Shown: positions 14,101 through 38,300 of the stretch, piece by piece
Position numbering within the stretch: the first letter of the stretch is position 1
How the letters are laid out: the number at the start of each line of letters is the position of its first letter
DNA from: Pempheris klunzingeri
Taxonomy: Eukaryota > Chordata > Actinopteri > Acropomatiformes > Pempheridae
DNA length: 64,000 nucleotides
Direction of reading: 5' to 3'
Assembly: GCF_042242105.1 (NCBI RefSeq)
Contig: NC_092029.1
Span: 10,967,885-11,031,884 of the forward strand
Notes under the pieces: generated by a model
The model's database searches: none
What the model was told of the DNA's origin: nothing
What the model saw: the letters and a program-made list of their open reading frames with translations, nothing else
Made by a program: the position numbers and the translations under genes

Positions 14101-16204
14101 CTAAACTTCCAGCCTCACTAAAAGCCCAATATGCCATTTAACAGATTAGTTACAGAGTTATTCAGTTACAGTTTAATCATTGTTTAGTTTGAGTTCAATA
14201 TTATCTGCTAATCTGCACAGCAACATAGCAAAACCTGCTACTCTTTTAAATAACAGAGAATGTGCCTGTGTTAATGACTTAAACTGATGATAGTTGTTAA
14301 TGTATTAAAATTCTTCTAACATATCTATCATGCTATTTATAGCTGAAAAAACTGCATGTGTGTGCATGTTGTGCAGACATGAAGTGTGTGGACATGGAGT
14401 TGCCATGAAAAAGCGTTGTTTTAAATCAGTATTTTACTAAGTTGTTACTCAGTTTAATTAGATGAAAAGTACTCTACTTAAAAAAAACAGATACAATTTG
14501 TGCTTTTGTAATATTCGGAGATAAAGCCTATTTAAATCAGGACAATGTTTTCCACCAGAGGGCTAGAGTTTGTTTTTAAATAGTTTTCTTTAGTTTTTAA
14601 TAGTTTTCTTGCATTTCTTACACAGGTCTTAGTTATTGTCTATGTTTGTGTGTGATTGAATATTTACGTATGTGTGGTGTCAGAGTGAAGAGAGGAACCA
14701 CTTGAATAGCTCTGTGGAGCAGCGTTTTCACGAACTGGAGGTTCACTATGTTGAAGCCACCACCCTGCTGCACCTACAGGGCACTCTGATCCTTGACCTG
14801 CAGGTATACATATCACAAGCAGTACTATTTCACTCTCAGAGTTTTAAAAATGCTTGAAGGAACAAAAACGAATGTGAACTGGGCGGTTTTTGATTTTCTG
14901 TCTAGAGCAAACTCCTTAATCTGACGCTCTTGGTGGATAAACTAAAAAGAAGTCCTGGGTGCTTGATCAACGTCGTCCGTCCCAACTCACTGATGAGTGC
15001 CCAAGAAGCTCTGCACCCAGGTAGGCACCCTCAGAACCACTCAGTACATGCAGTCCGAAATGTTATGATCTCCCAGCAGAGGGCGCCAAACCCCCCCCTT
15101 GTCGATTTACTCCCACTCAACCATGTCACACCTTTTCCTCTCTCAGAGATTCAGCATGTGAGGAACTGCCCCATAGACTGTGCTTCCATCTACTACAATG
15201 GAGTGAAGAGATCAGGTCTCTACACAGTGGTGCCATCTCTGGCCGGTGTGCCTGTGGAGGTCTACTGTGATATGGACACAGATGGTGAGTCGCATGCAAT
15301 CACACAGCTGGCTTAGCTGTGGCTATATTTCAACTGAATTTCAATCCATTTCTTGGCAAGCACTTACTCTGGGTACCAAATCAAGGTCTCCTGTGATGCA
15401 GTTGATCAAGGCACAAGTATGATAACCCGCGGTAGACACGGTATGTGCTTTCCCTGTCAGTGCAGTGCTCTCTTTTTGCCTCAGGTGGTGGCTGGACTGT
15501 GATCCAGAGGCGTGTGGACGGCTCAGTGAGCTTTGACCGCAGCTGGAGGGACTACAAGAACGGTTTCGGCGACCTGCGCTCAGATTTCTGGCTGGGCAAC
15601 GACCACATACATGACCTGAGTACCCAGAGAGACTACAGCCTCCGCATCGACCTGGAGGACTGGAGCAGTAACCACAAACATGCCCTCTACCAGAGCTTCA
15701 GGTCAGTGTCATGCATAAGTACGCAGAAAGCTGCTTCAAAACATGCTTCTCTTCCACAATTTCCCACTGCTTGTGTTTGTGTGCAGTGTGGAAGATGAGG
15801 AGCATCAGTACCGTCTCCATGTGTCAGGCTTCAGTGGGACAGTGCAGGACTCTTTCAGCTGGTACCACGACAAGCAGGGCTTCAGCACCCCCGACAGCGG
15901 CAATATCTGTGCTGAGATCTCCCACGGTGGTTGGTGGTACAACCAGTGCTTCTACGCCAACCTTAATGGAGTCTACTACAGGGTAAGTGTACAGAGATAG
16001 CCCCTCATTATACACTTTTAAAGCAATCAGAGTGTCTACTACTTCCCAATCCTGCAGGGAGGCCACTACACCCCTAAGAGCCGGGGGCCGCTGGGTCCTG
16101 ACGGGATCGTTTGGTATTCCTGGAGGGACTCTGACTATTACTCCCTGCGTAAAGTCAGCATGAAGATCCGACCTCGCAGCTTCCGAAGCCGTTTGTCACC
16201 CTGA
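11195..16204 (+). CDS. secreted coiled-coil / fibrinogen C-terminal domain protein (angiopoietin-like group)
   Basis: Eight coding exons: 11195-11344, 12763-12978, 14684-14803, 14906-15020, 15147-15284, 15485-15701, 15787-15982, 16058-16204; all junctions keep frame, giving 432 residues. The N-terminus is a signal peptide (hydrophobic run around residues 15-28, likely cleavage after ...EAKA). Residues about 51-190 are Glu/Leu-rich with heptad spacing, a predicted oligomerising coiled coil with a few cysteines. Residues about 206-427 form the fibrinogen C-terminal globe (GGGWTVIQRR, FGDLRSDFWLGN, GGWWYNQC, NLNGVYYRGG, SMKIRP). Architecture and length match angiopoietin-like/fibrinogen-like secreted ligands that act extracellularly through receptors or lectin-like binding; the C-terminal segment looks nearest ANGPTL1/2/6/7, but I cannot assign an orthologue. 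Oddity: the acidic calcium loop between FST and the C of GGWW is shortened. Acceptor at 11098 suggests an upstream 5' UTR exon. Confidence 0.88.
11526..11681 (+). mobile_element. hAT-type MITE
   Basis: Non-autonomous element of 156 bp with terminal inverted repeats CAGTGGTGGAA / TTCCACCACTC (last base diverged). It is flanked by an imperfect 8-bp target duplication, CAATACAG (11518-11525) and CAAGACAG (11682-11689), the hallmark length for hAT transposition. The interior contains the AAGTAAAAGTAC-type motif widespread in fish genomes. It lies in intron 1 of the fibrinogen-domain gene. Confidence 0.8.
11805..12620 (-). mobile_element. L2-like non-LTR retrotransposon 3' fragment
   Basis: On the minus strand, 12504-12238 reads as the end of a LINE reverse transcriptase (motifs ARNLGVIFGSDLSFDAQ and LRQLTKIRSF, preceded by CLTDIRNWLL). 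It continues through the degraded LHWLPV block near 12190 with stops and frameshifts. The 3' tail (AAAGCACTTTGTAG, then ATT repeats at 11805-11820) matches the usual 3' end of L2/Maui-type elements. The 5' part is missing, so the copy is dead. It lies in intron 1 of the fibrinogen-domain gene. Confidence 0.8.
13675..13706 (+). repeat. GGGCAG hexanucleotide repeat
   Basis: About five tandem GGGGCA units in intron 2 of the fibrinogen-domain gene. G-run spacing would permit a G-quadruplex, which is inference. Confidence 0.75.
15073..15087 (+). promoter_or_regulatory. CTCF consensus site
   Basis: CCAGCAGAGGGCGCC matches the vertebrate CTCF core consensus at every informative position. It lies in the 126-bp intron between fibrinogen-gene exons 4 and 5, close to the acceptor at 15147. 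Motif seen directly; binding is inferred. Confidence 0.6.
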
Positions 16205-17025
16205 CCAGCTGTCACCATGACAACAGTTAGGACACAGGAACAATAACATGACAATAGGGAGGACATGGACACCCCACTGGGACACCATAGTGATAGTGAC
16301 ATCCAGTGATCTTTTTATTTCCAATGAAGGAAGTGAATGTCATACGTCAAAAACAGTGTTTGTAGTGAGTGACCTCTGGAATCTCTTCTGCTATTTTTGA
16401 ACCACAAACAAATACCACTGGTACACTCAATATTCTCAAAACTTTGGACTCATTTTCTGCTGCGTATTTTTGAAAACGCAAACGTTGTACTGTAGAGTTC
16501 TTTTTGGGGGATGGACATTTTCCATTCAGTCACAGGAAGGGAGTTTTTCCATATTTTCTACTTCTATTTTGTACTTCTAGTTTGATACTTTGACACATTG
16601 TTAGCAACCAAGCCAAAAAAAAAAAGGTATGACATTGACAGAACAGTGAGGGGGCTCACAGTTTTTACCGGCCGCTGAGGAGGCAGATCATGTGACACAG
16701 TTTATTGAATGCTCTACATATGGTGTGTGTGTATTGCATATTTATGATTGCACTATTATCTAATTTTTTTTTCATGTTTCAGACAACTATGATTTTAATC
16801 CATTATGTAAGCTGTTATTGAAATATAATGGGGTTTAATATTATTACTCCAAGTCAGGACATAAAAGCACTGAATAATATTAGATATGATAACCCCGCCC
16901 CTTTGATTTCATGAGTGCAACTCACTCACAGAATAGGGTCAAGCAGAGAAGTTTGTGCTATTTGAGGTCTATGTGTACATACATACTGTATGGATTTTAC
17001 AATAAACACTATATACGAAATGTGG
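16205..17025 (+). other. 3' UTR of the fibrinogen-domain gene
   Basis: Non-coding stretch from the TGA stop to a canonical AATAAA at 17001-17006. It contains short A and T runs and no competing exon. The cleavage site, expected 10-30 bases past the signal, is not defined by the sequence. Confidence 0.6.
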
Positions 17026-18620
17026 CACGAAGGACACTATTTTATATAAATGATGGTTCAAATTGTGCAAGAGCATTCGGTTGAAACTCTTATCATGCAC
17101 TAAACACGCTTCTGTTTATCTGTTGCATCCAGAGGGTGTTACTTACATTCAAATGACTTCACGCATGGGCCTCCACAGACCTTTAGTCCATTGGCAGGTT
17201 TATGTCAATACAGCATGTATGTGCTGAGCAGAGGTGAAGTATGTAGGCCAAAGAATACAGAAAAAAAGGCAGCAGCTCTGTAATCAGTTCATTTTAAACT
17301 CCTCTAACAGCTGAACCAATGTTTTACGAGATTTTGTAGACAGAGTGTAGAAGAGAATTCTTAATGCAAAAGATTTTTGTAAACTGTGAAATGAGCCCTC
17401 CTTGCTCCAATGAAGCCCTCTGTGCACGGGAACACAAACTCAAAAATAACCCACAAACACGAGAATGTATGGAGTATACGAACTCCTTGGCTGGCTACTT
17501 TATGTGGTCTAAACATCCAGCTGCACCTGATGGGGGAGAGAGCGGGACGTGGGGTAAAAGAGCTCTTTCACTTCCTCCACAAACACACTCTTTGACCCTT
17601 CGCACAGGCTGCCGACTCATTCTCATTCCTATCCAGCTCTACGCAAGAATCAGCTAACGCGAATAAGGGCTCTACTGTGAGTGAGTCAGAGGGTGCGTAG
17701 AGTGTTGTACGCGCTGAACCATGCAGAGAACAAAACATGGTTTCTTTCAAACACACACAAAGAAACAAATAAAATCCAAATGAGTACAAATCATTCTTTA
17801 ATAAATCAAACAGAATTTTCGCTCCTCTTTGAGTTACACTGTATTGCAAATACTTCTATACATAAAATTGTATCTCAGTGAAGCACCCGATAGGTCCAAT
17901 AGAATGTATATATATATGTATATATATATATATATATGCATATTTTCCATGTATCAAGTGATAAGAAAACAAAGAGTGAACAAGATTAGAGTGATTGCAA
18001 AGTGGGCGGTGAAAAGCGAAAGCAAAACTGCATACATGACATAATCCATGGCTGTCCCAAACTCTTCTTGTACTATAGCTTCTTACACTAAACAGTGCTG
18101 TTCCACCTTCATATAAAACACCATAATCTGGTCAAAAAAAAAAAAAAAAAAAGACACATTCTTAAGGTGAACTGGGAGAGAGAAATCACTGCCTGCAGGG
18201 AGGACTCGAGTCTGACTTCTGGCTTTAAAGTCTTAAAATAATGAACCACAACTTTGGGGATCACTTGTCCCACATTTTGTCTCCTCTCCTGAAATGTAAA
18301 CTGCAGTGTCATGGAACGCAGGCTGGGGGGCAATTAAGTCAACCATTTCTATTTTCCTCAAAGGGGCAAGGCACATGGGCAAGACAGGAAGGACGTGGAG
18401 CTTCCTGTTAGCTTTTGAGGAAGTGTGGGATGAAAGGGGGCTGGGGACTGCCAGCAGTGGACTTACAGTCAACACACACTCTGGCTTTGCCAACTCTTCT
18501 GACACTTGGATTGATAAAAACAGGAATGCTCCACTGCTTTCACTGTAGATGTTAGGCCTCTTAAATGTCAACAGTATTTATAGGAGGATTAAAATATACC
18601 TAATGTTGGCTGAGAAAGAA
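17026..18620. other. convergent intergenic spacer
   Basis: Lies between the ends of the fibrinogen-domain gene (+) and snx9 (-). No exon seen. It holds a TA-rich microsatellite around 17905-17938 and an A-run at 18135-18152. Confidence 0.5.
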
Positions 18621-18643
18621 TAACAGTAAAGCTCAGGCTTTTT

Positions 18644-18649
18644 TTTATT
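18644..18649 (-). promoter_or_regulatory. candidate snx9 poly(A) signal
   Basis: TTTATT on the plus strand reads AATAAA on the minus strand. It is the first canonical signal found downstream of the snx9 stop codon (19258), implying a 3' UTR of roughly 600 bases. Confidence 0.45.
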
Positions 18650-19257
18650 GTGAATACCATAATCAGAAATCAACCCCCCTGCCGTCCCTGTGGACAGCTG
18701 GGAGGACGGCTTTGGTGTTCAGAGTCAGTACATCGCTGCACCACTGTGCAGACAATAGCTTCGCCAATGAAAACTGCAGAGTATTTCCATAACATATGTA
18801 GATGTAATGTGTGCACAGGTGTGATGTAAAAAAAAAAAAAAAAAACTTTGCGCCACATCAGAGAAACTCTGGTGTTTGACTCATGTAATGTCGCAATTCA
18901 GTGTAACAAACTGTGCATTTACTTCCTGCATCACGAGCTGCAGACGTTGGACAGAGGAAAGGGTGTGTGTAAATAGTGTGTCTTGTTCTGCTACCATTGC
19001 TGGGCCCCCAAAAACCAAAAAAGTGTCAAATCCTTTTCAGCTGCTGTACATGCTCATCAACTGCTTAGAAACTTCTGAGTAACACAGCTGCTGGGACTGT
19101 TGGCATGAGCAGTAAAGGAGGACATGAGACAAAAGAAGAGAGAAGTGAAATTTAAATTAAAGCGGGGGAAAAGAATGCAGTATAAGCAAGAATATTTTGG
19201 ATGTTGAGCTGGTTTAATTCTTGTTGTTTTGTAGTGTGAGACTGAGGGCAGCTGTTT

Positions 19258-33200
<13,943 letters not shown>

Positions 33201-35396
33201 TGTCGAAGTATTGATCAATCATTCCAAAAACAGGCCCTGCAGTTTTCAGGATTTCCAGTCCTCAGCTGGACATTTCCCCCCGCCGCGCTTCAACTAAAAG
33301 CGAAGAAAAAACACGGTAATTCCTCCCGGTGAAGAGCCGCCGCAACACACACTTTAACACATTACTAAAAGCACTTTGTCACTTAAAAACTCAAAAAGCT
33401 GAAGAAAAAAACAACACGGTAGGGACAGACTGGCTCAGTGCGACGGCAAGTTTGAAGCGCGCAGAGAGCCGCTGACAGTGCGGAGGGAGTGACCTGCTGC
33501 ACGGAGACAAACCGGAAAGGTAGGCTCGGTCCTCCAAGACATGACTAATAAATACAGCTTCACAGGAGAGCAGACAGAGGCCTGCTGCAGCGAAAATGTA
33601 AGGAAGGCATACAAGGCAAATAAACTGGCTATACACGGGGAATGGCGGATGCTCAAAACACAAAAAAGTATAAGTTAATTAGAATATCAACAGTTATCAT
33701 AATTCATAAACTACTCAGATGAGTTGTACAGCCATAAAAACTGTAAATAATAATTGTTTGCCTTTACTGCCATCCAAATGTTTCCTTTACAATGTAAGCC
33801 TGTTGCATCAATGCAATCTTTCTAATTCGTTTTTCATGCTTTAGAAGGGTACTTTCCAAAATATATAAACTATGCCCAGAGGCTTCGTTGGGTGTATTCT
33901 GACCAAAAGCAATGGTCAGTGCTCAAAGTGTATTATTCTAGTCTGGAGTAGTTTTCTGTGCTGTTTACTGACAGTGTTGTTGAAGGCTCTCAGCTGGTGT
34001 TAAGGCTCAAAGGGAGTGACCCCCCTGGACTTATTTCTCATGCTGAAGTCGGCCTCTGCTGGGCTCTCTGTGCTATTACATGACAAGCAAGGTCCATCAC
34101 TGACACCCCTGTGGTCAGATCTGATAGCATCATCAAAACAACAAAGGACGAAACAACAATAGCAGCGATAATAATGTTTGTCTGTTTATTCTGTCCAGCT
34201 CACATCTCTGTGATCGCTCTTTGCTGCATCTGACAAAACTAGAAAAAGCAAGATTTTTAAGGGAAAATTGCAGGTGCAAAAATGCCTTAAAATGTTCATT
34301 TTAAATTGGAGATGCAGATTTAGCTGAAGCACTTAAATTAGTTGAATACATGAAGGGGTTGAAGTTTAAGAGTCATTGAACTCATGTAAAGTTTCAGCCT
34401 TGTATACAGTTGAATTTTCAGTATGTCAGCACTGAAAGCAGTTGAGGTGTGAATTATAAGTGGAAGTGTCTGTGGTATTTGAAGTGTCCTGTAAATATCT
34501 TCCTCATTTTATTTCAAGTGACGTCTGGTATGTGAGGAGCGCCAGCAGTTAGTGTTTGAGGCAGCAGTTGAAAAGTTAGTTGAGGTATCAGTTGATCAGT
34601 AGAGACTTGAAGTACCAGAGATAGTTAAAGTGTGTGCACTGTGAATATCAATGATGAATATATTCAATGAATAGGAGAATATATGTGTGTGCAGCGCTGA
34701 TGGCAGTGACTTTTAGTGCAGAGGATCTGAATACAACGCTGACAGAATGATCACACTATTCACATTCCTATAAGATGAAACTGTTTTGGCAGGAATCAAG
34801 TGTGTGATATATGAGAGGGTGACAAACAGAGAGAGGGGATAACAGCCTTGACTCTGGCCGAAACGAGAGGCGCATCTTTCATTGCTGCTCCCTCCTCGTC
34901 ACCTCCTCATATATCAAACACCTGAGTCCAGCAGTGGTCCCACCTGTCAGTGGAAAAGAACCGGTGGAACAGGTTGATAACAATGAGAGAGGAGCTGAGG
35001 GGGGATACTGTTTATTGTTAGTAGGCGAAGTCTGCAGCCCAGCTGACCACAGACAGACAGTATGAGTGTGTATTTACACAAAAAAAACTGGTCAAAAACT
35101 GACTCAAAAACATTGCACTGATTTAATTTAACTGAGAACAAGCTTTTGAAGCAATCCCTGAATTTGAGATATGGTGAAATTTAGCACAAAAATCAGACTG
35201 TGACTGAGGCCACAGCCAAAGTGTTATACAGAACCGTATGTGTCGTTCTACAAGAGCAAAAGCTAAATGACGGAGCATTTTTTAGCCTCTATCACTTGGG
35301 TTGATCTAGTAACACAGGTGTGTCGGAGGAGGGTGGGAGGGTATTTGGCTGCACCACGGACAGCGAGCTCAGTGTGAAGAACTTCACAGAGACATC
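33201..35396. promoter_or_regulatory. divergent promoter interval between snx9 and the monooxygenase gene
   Basis: Two genes point away from each other across about 2.2 kb. The 33240-33500 part is relatively GC-rich (CCCCCCGCCGCGC) and probably contains snx9 5' UTR and core promoter. The remainder is AT-rich, with loosely repeated GTTGAAGT / AGTTGAGGT words at 34340-34640. No TATA box is convincingly placed for either gene. Confidence 0.5.
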
Positions 35397-38300
35397 ATGC
35401 ACTTTCTGCTTCCCTTCCTCTGTGCGTTCTTAGTCTGGACAAAAGGAGCACGGGCATCGGACCCTACCATGCCCTTCATGGAGTACCTGGACCAGAGCCA
35501 CTTGGTCTGCCTGAAGTGGGGCTTTGATAACCTGCAAGGGAACATTACATTTAAACTGGTGGTCAACACGACAGGCTGGGTGGGCTTTGGCTTTAGTCCG
35601 AACGGAGGCATGAAGGGGTCAGATATCGTCATAGGGGGACTTGGATCCAATGGAAGCTACTTCACAGTAAGCCATTATCAGATATTAACAGCCGCATGTG
35701 TCGCAGTTTGTTTTATGCTTCAATCACACTTGGACATCTTTGAGTATTTCAGGCAAAATATCTTGAGTTGAATTTTTCCATTTTGGTCAGCAAATATGAC
35801 ACAAAATCAGGTTTTCTGCTGTGTGAAAGTTTTCTCTTTTTGTCCATTAGGATCTTCATGCCACAGGGAACTCCATGCCTTTAGTGGACGAGCAGCAGAG
35901 CTACTCTCTCCTCTCTCTGAGTGAAAGCGAAGGTCAAACAACCATGACCTTTCAGAGGTCCATTCAGTCGTGCGATGGCCAAGACTTCCATATCAGTGTA
36001 AGGCAGACACTCAGATATAACAGTGTATTCTGCATGTGTGGTATAAGATGCAAAGCTGATGAGTACTTGTAGCAATATTGCATGTGTTAAATATCAACTT
36101 CATCAACTTGTTTGGCTTATTTCAAGTTAAAATAAGTTAAAGAAAAAGGAGCAGCGGGAGTTAAGATTGATACAAAACTTGTTTGAATATTCAGTGATTT
36201 ATCCATTATTTGGTTTTAAAAGTCTTTTATTTCTTACGGTCAAGTCTCATTGGAAAATCACACTGAATTAATGATGAGATGGGAAATTCCTTCACTGCAT
36301 AATGTCAGAAAGATGTCAGACTGTATGTCAGTATGTAAAGAAAAATATGCAAACATTATCAGACTAATGAATTAATGACCCAAGCTTTGTAGGAATGGTG
36401 GAAGATTAGCCCGTCTAGGAGGTTGCTGTTTCCACGGTAACAATAAGTGCATACAGGCCAACATCCCTGAACCACTCATTACACTTTACCTAAACTTTGT
36501 TTGCTGTGTTGCACCATGGAGCGTTAACCTGACAGTTGTGGCTCATTATTTGTAATACTATAGTCCATTTCTGTATGTAAAGCTCAAGTTTCCTGCGTGT
36601 ATCCATGTAAACTGTGCTACGTTAGCTCTTTTGTTAGGTTCACCTCAATACCGTGCATTCAGTTGGGTGTTTTCAGACATGAAGACAATGACAACAACAC
36701 AAAGACGCATACAAGATTTTCTTTGCCTTGAACACCGGACACCTTCTTGAACACCCTTTGTTGAACTGTGGTGAATTTGTTGTGCACAGTTAAACTGTTA
36801 AATTAAACTGTTGTTTCGTGAATTTAAAAAATAACTACCTGATTTTTTTCAGTTTTGGTAACACAGGAAGATACCATAGCCCTTCCCCCCACCCAGTGAA
36901 AGCCATTTAATGTTGTCGCTTTGGTGATGTATCATATTTGCTGACTATAACTACCGCTTCCTTTGTAGGCTCAACCCATTAAACTGATCTATGCTTATGG
37001 AACAACAGACGAGATCACCTACCACGGGGCCCTGAGAGGCACCAAGGAAGTCAACCTGCTGAACTACATGCCCAGGACGACCTTAACCAACAATAACTAC
37101 ATCAGTGCCACAATGGACAATGTAAGAAGAATTGTAAACAACCATGACAATGATGCACAAGGCATGTTTGTGGGAAATTTGGGGAAAAATTTTAGATTTT
37201 TCTGTTTTTCACCTCGTAGCTCACATATGTAATCAAATGAGCAGATGTCCGCCCTCCCTTGAGCCGGGCTCTGCTCAAGGTGTCTACCGGTTCTGTTTTC
37301 TTTAACTTTATTTTTTTAATCTTTTTTGCAGATCACTATACCTTCCATTCATACCTACTACCACTGCAAGGTCATGAAGTTTCCAGCCTTTAATACAAAA
37401 CATCATATTTATCAGGTAATAGTCACCAAAATCTGCAATTTAATGCCGTTTAGTTCAATGTTATGATACTGCTGTCAGATTTTCAGTGACCATGGGTCTG
37501 AAATTGATATTGTAAAGGTTATTGTCATTTATTAACTCCCTAATGTGGCAGAGGGAGCATAACTTAACACAAAACTAGTCCCTCACCTGCCTCAAACTGA
37601 CACCATGATTTTCATATTTATTGTCTCCATCATTTATCATTCTTTGAACCCTCTGTACCAAATCTCCTCTTTTTTGACTTCAGGTTGAACCGGTGATTGA
37701 GCACCATGACATTGTTCATCACATGCTGCTGTACCGCTGCCCCTCCTTTGTGACTGAACCGTATGACAAGCCGTGCTACATGGGCGACATAGGGGACGCC
37801 TGCTTCGGGGTGGTGGCTGCGTGGGCAGTGGGGGGAAGGGTGAGGGAGAATCAAGTGTCCATCTCTGAATTTGTAGATTCATTTTTGTTCTCTGTCTTCT
37901 TCGGTGTATGTCCATGTCAGTGTTGTGCAACTTGATCCACTGTAAATCTCTGAAACTTCAGGTATTTGAGCTTCCAGAAAATGTGGGTATTCCTGTCGGA
38001 GGTGAGGACAGTGATACATTCTATAGGCTGGAAATCCACTACAACAATCCAAGGAGTGAAGCAGGTAAATAGTACGAGCAATTTAATCATTTCAGGAATC
38101 TATTGCGCTGTGCATGAAGTGCCACCAGTGTAGTCTGGGCACTCCACTCCGCACTTCAGTATTGGACTTTGATACATTTGTCAAAATCAAAGCAGCAGAG
38201 GCAGAGATATCCTAACTTTTAGTCCCACTTATAGGTCAAGTTCCAGAAATGTTGGGTCCTATCAGTTATCAGTTACAGTACAGGCCAAAAGTTTGGACAC

